Assembly (NCBI GenBank): GCA_003667245.1
Contig: RCNN01000088.1
Span: 61,795 to 125,794, forward strand
Length of the DNA: 64,000 nt
Source of the DNA: Heterostelium multicystogenum
Lineage: Eukaryota > Evosea > Eumycetozoa > Acytosteliales > Acytosteliaceae
Direction of reading: 5' to 3'
In this document: piece by piece, positions 38,084 through 48,949 of the stretch
Layout: every line of letters starts with the position of its first letter
Position numbering within the stretch: position 1 is the stretch's first letter
Notes under the pieces: generated by a model
Databases searched by the model: none
Told to the model about the DNA's origin: nothing
What the model saw: only the letters and a program-made list of their open reading frames with translations
Translations under genes and position numbers: made by a program

Positions 38084-40231
38084 ATGGTAGAGGGCGAAAA
38101 TCATTATAGGAATATAGAGGCCGATGACGATGGCGGCGGAGGCGGAGGCGGTCATGACAATAATGACAATAGCGCTGCTTTGAGTTTTGTAAATGCAAAC
38201 AACACCAGTGGCCATCGTGGAATGAGGCTCATCAGTAGCTTTGGTGGCAAGAAAAAAGATGAATTACTAAAAGATAAAGAAAAAGATAGCGGTGCAGCGG
38301 CGGCTGCTGATGGAGAGATGACAGATATAAGCCTTGCAGATGATGTAGATCCAACGAAGCCTGCCGTCACCCCAATGCCATGGGCCAAGCTGATGGGTCC
38401 TTTTGTGCTGTTGGTATGCGAGGCTATCGGAAATACGTCGCTTTTTTCATACATTGGTTTCATGATTATACATTTCGGAGTCATCAAGGACGAAGAAAAA
38501 GTCGGATACTACGCTGGATTTGTAGCATCATCATTCAGTTTGGCACAGTTTCTCAGCAGTTTCTTTTGGGGTAAAATGAGCGACAAGTATGGTCGTAAGC
38601 CAATTCTAGTGATAGGATGCATCGGATCGATCATTTCGGTCATGGCCGTCGGTCTTTCAGTCAATCTACCAATGCTGATCGTGTCGAGAACCATCAACGG
38701 AATGCTCAACGGAAACATCGGTGTCATTAAAACATACATCGGTGAAGTAACAGATAAAACCAACCAAGTCGAAGCATTTGGTTGGATAGGTTTAACATGG
38801 GGTTTTTGGTAAGTGTTCACTGATTCAGACCATTTGATTTGGTGTGGCTTGGAACCAAGGAGTAAACTAACAACGTCTCTTTGGTCTATGACTAATAGGT
38901 TCAATTGTTGGACCAATCATTGGAGGTATACTTAGCCAACCTGCCCAGAACATCCCTTTTATATTTAAAAACAGCCATTTCTTTGGTGAGCTTTTCCCAT
39001 TCTTGCTGCCAATCTTGTTATCGCTGTTCTCACTGCCATCGGACTGGGATTCACATACATAACAATGAAGGAGACATTGAAGCTAAAGAAAACAACTACC
39101 AAGGTTGATGTGGAGATGTCAGCTATCAACAATGCCGAAGAAACAGGTAACAGCGCCTCAAATGGGGCAATAATAATTACAAGCGACTCGGGCGTGGATA
39201 TAGATATCGAAAGTCCGGTTCTTAGTAGCGATGATAGCAATATCGGATCGCCAATGCACTCAAATGTCGACTATATGTCAGATGTCGACGAGGCAGCAGC
39301 CGGCAATGTGAGCAGCGATGAGAAGAGAGAAAGCATACTTAAAGAGGCAACCAACGCAATGAGAAAGAACAACCAAGATATGGAATCAGCCTCGGTATCA
39401 CTGGTGAGTGGTACGACTTTGAATCGATCCAGTGCGAAAAGAAGCTACAATGAGAGAGCGGTCGATGGCTTGGACAAGATGGTAAGCGAAGTCTCAAGAG
39501 TTGTAAAGAAATATACACCAAGTGTTTTCAGTGACAAGCTGATTGTCTCTGCAACGATGATGTACTCGGCTGTCGGATTTGTCTACACGATGTACGACGA
39601 GTCATTCCCCATCTGGGCACTGGCGCCAATTGCACACGGAGGACTTTCATTTACCTCCAAGGACATCGGTATTTGTGGTGCCATTGGTGGTGTAAGTGTC
39701 ATCTTGATGCAAGCGCTCGTTGTCAAGCCACTCAACCAGAAGATCGGAATCATCAAAACCTTCAGACTCGGCTGCTTCACGTCGATAGTCACCTTCTTGG
39801 TGTTCCCACCACTCAACTATTTCGCACCGTACCCAGACGACCCCTACTCCAAGAAGGTGATGTTCTGGCTGGCGCTCTCTATATTCATTTTCGCAAGAAG
39901 CTTCAGCTCGCAATTAGTTTTCACACCGGTGATGACACTTGTCAACAACTCTGCTACCTCCGCCAAGAAAGGACAGGCCAACGGTCTTGGCCAGTCCCTT
40001 GTGGCGTTCTGCCGTACCATCGGTCCAACATTGGCATCAGTAATCGTTGCATGGTCAATTTCATCGAATCACCCCTTCCCCATTGACCACTGGTTCGTAT
40101 TTATCATTATGGCACTCATGGTGCTAGTACCAGCAATCTACTCCAACTTCCTACCGTTGTCTCTCAACGCGCCAATTGTAGAAGACGACCAAGGTGAAGA
40201 GGAGCAAACACTAGTAATGCATATGGAGTAA
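38084..40231 (+). CDS. Major facilitator superfamily transporter (ZIFL-like)
   Basis: There are twelve predicted membrane helices in two halves. The N-terminal half has the MFS signature between helices 2 and 3 (GKMSDKYGRKPIL) and GMLNGNIGVIKTYIGE. The C-terminal half has SFPIWALAPIAHGGLSF and GLGQSLVAFCRTIGP. The halves are joined by a hydrophilic, acidic/Ser-rich loop of about 150 residues, and both termini are acidic and cytosolic. Helix pattern and signature resemble plant zinc-induced-facilitator-like and fungal relatives; the substrate is unknown. Exon 1 is 38084-38808, the intron is 38809-38898, and exon 2 follows. Removing one T from TTTTT at 38803-38807 restores TWGFG-SIVGPIIGG across the splice. 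A second break near 39013 separates FPFLLP from NLVIAVLTAIGLGF. Confidence 0.88.
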
Positions 40232-40778
40232 AATCATATTCAAATAGATAGATATATATATTTAACGATAATAAATACATAATATTTAAACATCAATTGT
40301 CCATTTTACAATCAGTTTCATCTTGTCTTACTTTTAGTTCTTTACAGAACCAAAAAGCTCAATCAAATGAAGGATTCTTAGGTCTCAAACGAATCGACTC
40401 AATCATAGCATATTAGATTAATCAGTATGATCATGTTGATCTAGTTCTGCTATGTATAGAACATAACATAATACAACATAACATAAGATTAGATAACATA
40501 ACATGATGGGTGGTGTACAAGTAAACTCAAGGAGTCTGAGTAGTTTTTAAAAAGTTCCTAATCTTTTTATGTATGTTAATTTAAATTATATTTGTGTTTT
40601 GATTATTATTATTATTATTGTTTATATTGTTAGCTGTTGGGTTGACTAAGCTATATTCGTTGCTATAGTTGTTGTGTTGTGTTGCTGTGGTGTTGGTGGT
40701 GAATCATAATAATCCTTATATACTATATTTGACAGAAAGGTGAAATGAAATAAAATAACGGATATAATAATAGGGATT
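40232..40778. other. Convergent 3' spacer
   Basis: AT-rich DNA between the ends of the transporter and cytochrome oxidase genes, with AATAAA signals on the plus strand after the MFS stop. Nothing else is seen. Confidence 0.5.
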
Positions 40779-41612
40779 TTAATAATACATAACTTCACCC
40801 TCAGTACCGATCTTCTTGAGCTTGAAGACTTGACCGCAATCCAAACAGATGGTTGGCTTCTTGGCAGTAACCTTGTGGAAGACGAGTTCGTGTTCCTCTC
40901 CTTCACCTCCTTCACAACCAACTGATCTGTGTTCAAAGATAGACTCAACGATGACTGGGCTCTTCAAGGTACCGAATGGACCAGTGAGTACTTCGTGACC
41001 GAAATCGCCTATTATATTATAATGTTGGTTAGTATGATTCATTTTCTATAACTTTTATTATCATAACCCATGTATGTTTTACTAATATATCATCAACATC
41101 TTCACACTATCATCAATCAATCATCATCATCAATCATCACTAAACTGTTGTGATCCTGGCATAAATCTAACCTTAAGCTATCTATATATCTACTTTCCTA
41201 CATCTACATATATCTCTATTACTATCAACTAATGTTCAAGATCATGAATCTATGCATGAACATATATTATTCAGATGTACCTAGAAAAGATCACAATTCA
41301 ATTCTGAATAGTCTATAATTTACGAATCTCTAATCTCGATTCTACCTGCACTGTTTTTCGCATGTTATACTTCGCTTATATACTTGGAAAATGATGATAT
41401 TGATGATTATGATGTATTGATACTAGTGCTGTAAGAGGAAGACGATTGGGTTATGATATTTAGTAGATCTGATTCATACTTCTCTTGATGGCTCTTCTGG
41501 TGGCATTCAACTCAGAAGCTTCAAGGAGAGAGTTGTTGTTTGGCTTGTGGAAGAACTCCATGGAGTGACCTGGAGTGAACATATCCTTGACATATTTGAT
41601 CCACTTTGACAT
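40779..41612 (-). CDS. Cytochrome c oxidase subunit Vb-type (zinc-binding)
   Basis: Exon 1 is 41480-41612 and exon 2 is 40779-41008, joined through a split Ser codon (AIKR-S-DFGHEVL). The 471-base intron is long for this genome. The product is 120 residues. The C-terminal half carries the COX5B/yeast Cox4 zinc-site pattern: RSVGCEGGEGEEHELVFH followed by TICLDCGQVFKL, with the CxxC pair. It is a nuclear-encoded accessory subunit of mitochondrial complex IV facing the matrix. The N-terminal 44 residues are basic and amphipathic and may include the mitochondrial targeting signal. No frameshift. Confidence 0.92.
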
Positions 41613-42677
41613 TGTTATCTAATATTTATTATATTAAAATATAAACAAAAAACAAATGAAATAGCTAGTAATTTCTGAAATGATCAACACAAACACTCAC
41701 ACACAATATGAAAAATCAAAAAATTAAAAAAAAATCAATAAAAAAATACAACGAACAGAAACACAACATCAAATTTTTAATCATCAAAAAAAGCAACAGT
41801 ATCAGAGTCTCACAGTAAAAACAAACTTCGTATAATATAATATTTATTTTTGTGGTTAACTTTTGATGCGGTCATTCATTTCCTTTTTTTTTTTTGTTTT
41901 TGTTTTGTGAGTGCTTAAGGATTGTTGAACGATAAATAAAATATGAAAACGTTACGTTACTCAATTAATTGCACAGAGAATTGTGAATTTGTTTTTCATT
42001 TTTTTTTCTTTCATCGTTCGTTATTATTAATATTGAAAACAAAAATAAAATAAAAATTAATTAAAAACAAAAAGACAAAGATGAAAATAACAAAAAAAAA
42101 GCTTGGGCAGAATTTTTCACTCAATACTCATTTTATCGAAATAAAAGCCCTGTCACATGTTGACATAATGTAAGTAGATAGATATCTATTTCACCACTCT
42201 ATTGCTTTTGCCATGATGGAAACATTCAATGTGCTAGTACATACAATCAGCTTTGCTGCTGCTCCTATCAATCTATAAAAGTTAAATTAAATTTTTAATT
42301 TAATTTTGTCTATTGAGAGAGGATAGTTTCGAGTATCGCACATAGCAAAGATCGCAATGCGAATAATGTTGTTTTTAAAAAAATTATTTTTTTATTTCAA
42401 TTTTTGTTTTTGGATTCCAATGATTTATTTCCAGTTTCTTTTGTATATTTCCAGATTCAAAATAGCCTATTCAATCGATTCAATTGAATTTGACTGGATT
42501 GGATTAGAATGGATTAGGATGGAATTGTGTAGAACAGGATAATCAAATCAAATCAAATCAAATTCAAATAAAATATGATAGATAATAATTAAAGTTATTA
42601 ATTATATGAAAATGATATTCTATTTTGTTTATAAATAAAAGATGAAGTAAATTAGGGAAGATAAATAGACGTAGAAA
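41613..42677. other. Divergent region between COX and HTH-His/Gln genes
   Basis: AT-rich with long A and T runs and a TCAAA repeat (42543-42567). Both promoters must lie here. No coding sequence is supported. Confidence 0.5.
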
Positions 42678-45032
42678 ATGACAAAGGGTGCAGAATTGTC
42701 GCTTCAGGTATTACAGGAAGTAAAGGAAGGTGTTCCGATTTCACAGGTGGCCAGAAAATATAATATCAATGAAACTACGATTCGAAGATGGAATAAGAAG
42801 CCAATGGATAGAGACTCGATTAAGGCTCGTGCCAAGCGTCAGGGCAGGAAGAGAAAGGTTGGATCCGATGTGGAGAATAGTGTTTTGCAATGGATTTCAA
42901 ACGCAAAGGGATTCACAATTCCTGGTTTAGAGTCTGAGCATACTGAATCGATGGAGATTCAGAATGACGAGCAGCTAGAGCATCAGAAGAATTCGTCCGA
43001 AAATGAAAATGCCGAGGAAGAGGGTGATATTGCTGTTGGCGGAAGTGGCGTCGATCACCATCATGTCCAGCAACACGATACAGAGCACAGTCACCCACAC
43101 CAACATGATCTTGAAATTCTTTCAACGCATCCAGTGGACTATGCTGGAATTGAACAAAACAACAGCCTGGAGCATGCACACGAACGCGATGCCATAGAGT
43201 CACAACAACAGATGGATGTTGATCACCAGTCCCTTCAAGTGGAGCACAGCTCACAGGATCATGACCAAGCCCACCAACATGATCATGATGATGTCCAACA
43301 ACAGCAGCACATGGTTGTGGTGGACCAGTGTCAACAGGAACTTGAGAGCAACGGTCAACTCTTCCCTGGAAAAGGCGAAATCAACTCAGTTACTATTCAG
43401 CGGTATATATATGAGAAGTTCAAGATTGAGTTGACTCCATCGTATATCTCGCAGATGATGAAGAGAAACAATATCTCGATTGCTCGTAAGCCGAAGCCAT
43501 CTGTGCCAAAGCAAGCCTCAGCTTCATCACAAGAAGCTGCTCCAACCCAAGCAAAGAGAAAGAGAACTAAAACCACTGCCACCCCCAATAAGAGTGCCAA
43601 AGGAAAGTCCGGAAGAGGAAGCAGGAGCAGAACTGATGATAGCCAGGCATTGGACACATCTGCCGAGATTGTTTTGGGTGAGGATATTGAAGTAACAGGA
43701 AGAGCTCCTACAACTACTACCACAACTACAACATCACAGGCACACACTTACCATCCACATTCTGTGGGATACAGAGCAAATAGACACCTGGTTCCATTCC
43801 AGTTGTTCTCACAAACAAGTCACATCAACAATAATGAAGAACAACTTGTCGATCACAATGAACATCAACATCATCATCATGTTGAGCATCCGCAGCACGA
43901 ACACGAGCACATTCATCATCAATCAGAGCTTGAGCAACAAGTTGAGGAGAATCCACAGCATATCGCCCAACATATTGAAATTGCCCAGGATGACCACCAA
44001 CAACAGATCATCCATGAACATGTTGGCCAACATGAGCACCAACACGTTGAGATGCAAATGGAGCAAGAGCAAGAGCAACAGGTTACTCATCAGCACCAAG
44101 ATCATGAGCATGTCCACCAAAATCACGAGCAACATATTATCATACAAGACCATCAACATATCCAAGATGACCAACAGTCTCTACAACATCAAGAGCAGCA
44201 GCATCTTGTCCATGAACATCACTTACAAGTGGAGCAACATCAGCATGTCATTCACCAGCACCAGGAGCACATGGAGATGCAGCCGCATGAGGTTCAGCAT
44301 GAGATACAGCACGAGCATCAACATATCCAAGATGAGCAGCAGTCTCTACAACACCAGGAGCAAGTTCAAGTACAGGTTCAGGATCAAGAGCAAGTGCATC
44401 CAAACTTTGGCATCTATGTTGCCGAAATTGTGTTGCAGGCTGACCCGATCGAAGATGGCCAGCACATTGAGCACCAGCACCACATTGAACATCACCTGGA
44501 GCAGCAGGGCATCGCCATTGACCCGAACAATCAGCAACAAGCCCCACAACACATGATAATGCTACAAGAAGAATCACAAATGGACAGCATTGACAACCAC
44601 CATTTACAACATGAGCATCACATTCACCATCATCACCATCTGCAGTATGTCGGAGAGCAGCCTGTCGTTGAGGAGCATGCTCAGCAGCAAGAAGTAATAG
44701 GACTTGTCGATGAGCACCAGCAACACCATCACCATCACCAACAAGAACAAGAACATCATGAAATTGTAAATAATAACTCTGAAACCATATATCACGATCA
44801 CCATCATCACCAGCATACACATGAACTCACCGAGGAACAACAACAGCAACAAGATCACAACGAACAACAGACACACGATCAAACAACTGTAACATACGAG
44901 AACAATCTAGAACAGCAAGAGCAGCAATCCACACACGTAGATCATCAAGAACAACATCAACAGTCCACTGGTTATGAAGGAGAGCAAACACAACAACAAC
45001 AAGTTACCACTGAAGTAGTAGACAACCTCTAA
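42678..45032 (+). CDS. Helix-turn-helix DNA-binding protein with giant His/Gln-rich tail
   Basis: An intact 784-residue frame. Residues 1 to about 55 form a psq/transposase-type HTH (ISQVARKYNINETTIRRWNKK), followed by a basic nuclear-localisation-like stretch (KRQGRKRKV). Residues about 230-275 form a second HTH-like unit (SVTIQRYIYEKFKIEL, SYISQMMKRNNIS) followed by a Lys/Pro/Ala-rich basic segment and a poly-Thr run. This pairing resembles the N-terminal DNA-binding half of Tc1/Tigger/pogo-type transposases, but no DDE catalytic domain follows. Residues about 385-784 are overwhelmingly His, Gln and Glu with few hydrophobic residues, so the tail is low complexity and probably disordered and metal-binding or condensate-forming. 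It is probably a transcription factor derived from a transposase-like module; the function is not known. Confidence 0.85.
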   Translation: MTKGAELSLQVLQEVKEGVPISQVARKYNINETTIRRWNKKPMDRDSIKARAKRQGRKRKVGSDVENSVLQWISNAKGFTIPGLESEHTESMEIQNDEQLEHQKNSSENENAEEEGDIAVGGSGVDHHHVQQHDTEHSHPHQHDLEILSTHPVDYAGIEQNNSLEHAHERDAIESQQQMDVDHQSLQVEHSSQDHDQAHQHDHDDVQQQQHMVVVDQCQQELESNGQLFPGKGEINSVTIQRYIYEKFKIELTPSYISQMMKRNNISIARKPKPSVPKQASASSQEAAPTQAKRKRTKTTATPNKSAKGKSGRGSRSRTDDSQALDTSAEIVLGEDIEVTGRAPTTTTTTTTSQAHTYHPHSVGYRANRHLVPFQLFSQTSHINNNEEQLVDHNEHQHHHHVEHPQHEHEHIHHQSELEQQVEENPQHIAQHIEIAQDDHQQQIIHEHVGQHEHQHVEMQMEQEQEQQVTHQHQDHEHVHQNHEQHIIIQDHQHIQDDQQSLQHQEQQHLVHEHHLQVEQHQHVIHQHQEHMEMQPHEVQHEIQHEHQHIQDEQQSLQHQEQVQVQVQDQEQVHPNFGIYVAEIVLQADPIEDGQHIEHQHHIEHHLEQQGIAIDPNNQQQAPQHMIMLQEESQMDSIDNHHLQHEHHIHHHHHLQYVGEQPVVEEHAQQQEVIGLVDEHQQHHHHHQQEQEHHEIVNNNSETIYHDHHHHQHTHELTEEQQQQQDHNEQQTHDQTTVTYENNLEQQEQQSTHVDHQEQHQQSTGYEGEQTQQQQVTTEVVDNL
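44151..44362 (+). repeat. Imperfect direct repeat inside the His/Gln tail
   Basis: About 47 bases at 44151-44198 recur at 44316-44362, encoding HQHIQDDQQSLQHQE and HQHIQDEQQSLQHQE. The spacing of 165 bases is a multiple of three, which indicates in-frame expansion of the coding repeat. Confidence 0.85.
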
Positions 45033-45578
45033 AGCAACTTGTTCTTTTATATCCAAATAAATTCAAAATATTTATTGTTTACAACAACAACTATCCATTC
45101 TAATAATAATAATTTATTGTATACTACCAAATCTTATTTATAAATCTAATTTTATCTAAAGATTGGAAACCAACCAATGATATTATGCGAATAAAACTGT
45201 TTCATATTATTGTGAAATTTTAAATTTTGTTTTTCAGATTTTCTTTTTTGTAAATATCTCTGTTTTTGGGTATATGAACTAGGTGCGTATGTTCTGTTAT
45301 CACAAAAAAAAAAAAAACAATAATTTGACTTCAACCCAAATCACAACATTGTGGGTTTCACACACACAATATTCAACCATATAATCGTCGTCATAACATT
45401 AACAATTTAGTTATTATTATTTGGTTCAGACTTTCTATTTATTATTATTTATTTATCTATTTATTTTTAAAGCAGTTTCCTTTTTATTATTACATTAGAA
45501 ATAACTATTTACAATCTTGCCATATTTGTATTTAGTTCATTCATTAGTTCACATTAAATTTTATTAATTTTAAAAACA
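45033..45578. other. Intergenic spacer upstream of the phosphatase
   Basis: AT-rich with TTA repeats and an A-run (45303-45315). It holds the 3' end of the HTH gene and the phosphatase promoter. No coding sequence is seen. Confidence 0.5.
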
Positions 45579-46780
45579 ATGAGTGTAAGTATTTAGAATA
45601 GATTACCGATTATGAAATTTGACTATTTTGTTATTATAATAATTGTAATATTATATGATTCTATAGTGAACTTTGAATAATATATGGTCATCATTGAAGC
45701 TTATAATATATTAAATAAAATTCAAAACGTCATAACATATTTACTAATTTGTCATTTATTTATTTATTTATTTGCTGCCTCTTTGCTGATGGTGTTATTT
45801 ATTTATTAAATTTAATTTATAAAACTTATCATTTTCGAAATGCATTGGATTAATTGACGACTGCTGTGTGTTGTTTTACTATCTGTCTGTCCGTCTCTCT
45901 GTCATGATGACAACATACCTGCTGCAATATATAAATCAGTGTGGAGGTTATTGGGATATGGTAGATAGCCTTGCGGAGGAATTTGACGCGCAACAGGTGC
46001 TGCCGAAACTCTTTATTGGATCAGCACAGGCTGCAAATTCTGTCAACAACTTGAAAGACCACAACATCACACACGTCCTCTCGATTTCAACCAATCCACC
46101 ATCGTATGGTCGCAACTCACAGTTTCAGTGCCTCTCCATCTCGATCGAGGACGAAGAGAAGAAGGATCTGGGATCCTACTTTGATCAAGCACACAAATTC
46201 ATCGACCAAGGAAGATCACTTGGAGGAGTTCTCATCCATTGGTAAGTCAACATCAATCGGCAGTCAACCAATCACAGAGCTGCCATATTTGGTCAAATCG
46301 ATGGATCAGAGGACTAACAAATCTACGATCATCACTGTTTATATTTACAGCTCTGCAGGTGTATCTCGATCAGCCACTATTGTAATAAGTTATTTAATGT
46401 CGTTTTTTTTCAAACCATTCATGTATTGTTTCCAATATCTCAAATCAATTCGTCCATGTATCCAACCCAATCGTGGATTCATTTCACAACTGATCTCCTA
46501 CGAAAGTCTCCTGCTACAAAAGACAACAAAGCAGCTACAACAACAGGTATCTTCACAATTGCAGACCAAGCAGCTGTGTTGTGGTGACGCCAACTCCACC
46601 GCCAACTCTACCGTCACCACTACATCATCTTCTAATGAGTCCGAACAAACAAACGACAGCAACAATGCAACTGTTCAGCAACAGCAGCATGAACAACCAA
46701 AGAATCAAGAGCAGGATCTACAATCTTTGGCCGCCAATCTGTGTCCATGCGAAAATCAAGAGAACATACGAGTAAATTAG
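45579..46780 (+). CDS. Dual-specificity protein phosphatase
   Basis: The DUSP catalytic domain runs from VLPKLFIGSAQAANSVNNL to the signature HCSAGVSRSATIVISYLM. The catalytic Cys codon is split by an intron at 46242-46350 (TG joined to C). The general-acid loop Asp lies in SIEDEEKKDL. The C-terminal 90 residues are Gln/Thr/Ser/Asn-rich and end with PCENQENIRVN. The preferred model starts with a two-codon exon, ATG AGT at 45579-45584, directly followed by GTAAGT, with an acceptor at 45937-45939. This gives MSCGGYWDMVDSLAEEF and a total of 246 codons with stop. The alternative is ATG at 45904 without that intron. It resembles small stand-alone MAP-kinase-phosphatase-like DUSPs without a rhodanese domain. 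Confidence 0.88.
46242..46350 (+). other. Phosphatase intron splitting the catalytic Cys codon
   Basis: GTAAGT donor and TTTACAG acceptor. Splicing restores HCxxGxxRS. Confidence 0.92.
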
Positions 46781-47008
46781 TTAGGGCAATTCCTCTCATT
46801 GCTCTAACAACAATCCTCACTCTACTTAATAAATATTAAGACCCCTTTGTACACTTTATAATAACAAAATAGGATATCTATTATTTTTATTATTATTACT
46901 AATTATTACAATTGTAATTGAACAAAAGATGTATATATTATTACTTTTAAAAGATTAGGATGACATTGGGAAGGGAAAGGAGGATAAGATAGGAATTAAA
47001 GAATTAAT

Positions 47009-47890
47009 TTATGACCATCTTCCTGGATCAGTACCCATGAGTGATGGAGTAGCAAAAGCAGAGAGTAATTCCTTTCCTAGAGTTTCCATTGTGGACATTA
47101 CTTGTTCAGCAACTTCGGGTTTGGCCAAAAGTTCCTCATCGTATTGCAATACCTTTTCTGGTAGCTTTGACTTTACCAATGCACGGTCAAGGGTATCTGG
47201 AATCTCCTGTAAATAGTCGATGTATACCAATTTATTTCTCCAAACTTTCTCACTCAAAAAGGGTGACATTGCCATAAACATCACTCTGAGCCAGGTTGAT
47301 GGATGAATAATATAAAAGTGCTTCAAATTCTTTTTATAGCTATAAAAATAAACAATCAATTAAGTTAGTCTATGAAATTACCAAACTGGATTGTGACTAT
47401 TGGCTCAAATCATAATAATAATAATAGTACTCACTTTCTTGGTAGCATATGATATGATGAGGTAAGCCATGACTTCTCTGGGGTGCTTTCATTGGTTAGT
47501 CCATGATGAGAGTATACCAAAGTATATTGTGATCCAGTTACAATCGGTTCAAGTGTTAAGCTATAAACAAATGCCAACTATATTAATATACATCCTAAGC
47601 CAAACAGGATAATCGAATCGGAATTTCAATAGATACCAAATATATCTTAGTAGTTTGTCTAAACCAAGCTGGCCAACTGGTAGATTAGAAGCAATAATTA
47701 AAAATACCTGTGCGCCATCTGTATCACAACCAACTGGTACAAAACAATTGGCATTCTTTATGTCATCGAAATTTTCGTTTCTTGCTTCATTCATCAATGA
47801 TTTATATTGTTCTGTGACATCCTCCAACTCCTTAACAGCAATGGTAGCAGTTGAGCCAGAGGCAGTACTCAAGCTATTCATTTCAGTCAT
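47009..47890 (-). CDS. Stand-alone CRAL-TRIO (Sec14/BCH-type) protein
   Basis: Three exons, 47637-47890, 47435-47560 and 47009-47339, give 236 residues with exact phase. After an N-terminal segment of about 45 residues, the sequence follows the Sec14-like BCH domain of BNIP2/p50RhoGAP: VFLIIASNLPV, LDKLLRYI, YTLVYSHHGL, SWLTSSYHMLPRNYKKNL, FYIIHPSTWLRVMF, KLVYIDYLQEI and VLQYDEELL. In animals this domain binds lipids or small GTPases and their regulators. Here the protein ends soon after it (LMGTDPGRWS) and has no RhoGAP domain. It is probably cytosolic or membrane-associated. No frameshift. It overlaps nothing and converges on the phosphatase gene. Confidence 0.87.
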
Positions 47891-48949
47891 TCTCTAGAGA
47901 TTAATATACTATTCTTAAATCTTTTCTCCAAATCTATTTTCTTTTACTATTGTATTCTATTCTATTCTATTCTATTCTTTTAAAAGATAATAATAGATAT
48001 ATATCTAAATTAATTATATCTAAACGGAACAATGCAAAAATAATAATATATATTATAAAACAACAACACAAGCAACACCAACAACAATAAAAATAACTAA
48101 TACATAAAAGTAAACAACTAACTAACTAATACAAATGCCTATTTAAATAATTTAATTAAACATAAATAATACCGCAGAATATCTTAAAAATTAAAAATTA
48201 AACATGGGGGTTGCAAACACACTGCTCTACACTACTGTTCATTCATTATAGATGACGAAATGATAAAATCATATGATGACAATCATGACATTTTATTTAT
48301 TGTGAACAAGCTTGCAAAGACAAATCTACCACGGATGATCATGATGGCCATCCCATCAACCAACCCACCTCTACTTCACTTACCTACCCTTACTTCAACA
48401 ATCGAATCAGTATAAATATTTATATCTTGTAACTTCAAGCATATTCTATTATGTACAAGACGAAAAGTCTTTCTATTATTCGTTATTCCATCGTTTGGTA
48501 ATGTGAAAATTTGAAAGTTGTTTATTTTTATTCTGTTACAGAATAAACAATTGTTCATTGATTTAAATCTTCACTAGATTCGAATTAGGTAGATAAGATT
48601 TGAAAGTCAGTACCTAATATAATATTATAACACTCCAATCATATTTTATGAAAAACAGGAATAGATTCATAAACTCGTAACGAAGTCTGTTGTTACATAA
48701 GTCGTAATTACCCATATATAGAATAGTGCAGATCTGCGCACAAAATTTGATATCAAAATTGGATGATTTTGTATTGTTGATATTGTAGGAAGTCTTTCCA
48801 TTAAATTTCGAAAATCTTTTCTTAATTTCAGGAAAAATTACACCTTTTTAAAAAGGTGAACTGGTGCACCAGTCATTTCCAAGCAAGCAAGTTAGTCTCA
48901 TTCATAGTTACTTTGATTTATATATATATCTTTGGTCATTAATCTAACA
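47891..48949. other. Divergent intergenic region with twin palindromes
   Basis: AT-rich. Contains a TATTC repeat near 47953-47978 close to the CRAL-TRIO start and two adjacent perfect palindromes at 48841-48873 near the start of the acidic orphan. A 60-codon minus frame at 48376-48558 is not supported as a gene. Confidence 0.55.
48841..48873. promoter_or_regulatory. Two adjacent perfect palindromes upstream of the acidic orphan gene
   Basis: CACCTTTTTAAAAAGGTG (48841-48858, 18 bp) and ACTGGTGCACCAGT (48860-48873, 14 bp) are each exact inverted repeats separated by one base. They lie 77-109 bases before the ATG at 48950. Their location suggests paired binding sites for dimeric transcription factors or an mRNA-leader hairpin. 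No known factor is assigned. Confidence 0.6.

Noticed and set aside
44248..44820. 190-codon open frame on the minus strand inside the HTH-His/Gln gene
   Set aside because: It is a shadow of the CAN/CAG-rich coding strand. Its Leu/Val/Asp/Gly composition mirrors the repeats and there is no independent start context.
48376..48558. 60-codon minus-strand frame with CLFC motif
   Set aside because: Single short frame with no start context or partner exons. Evidence is insufficient.
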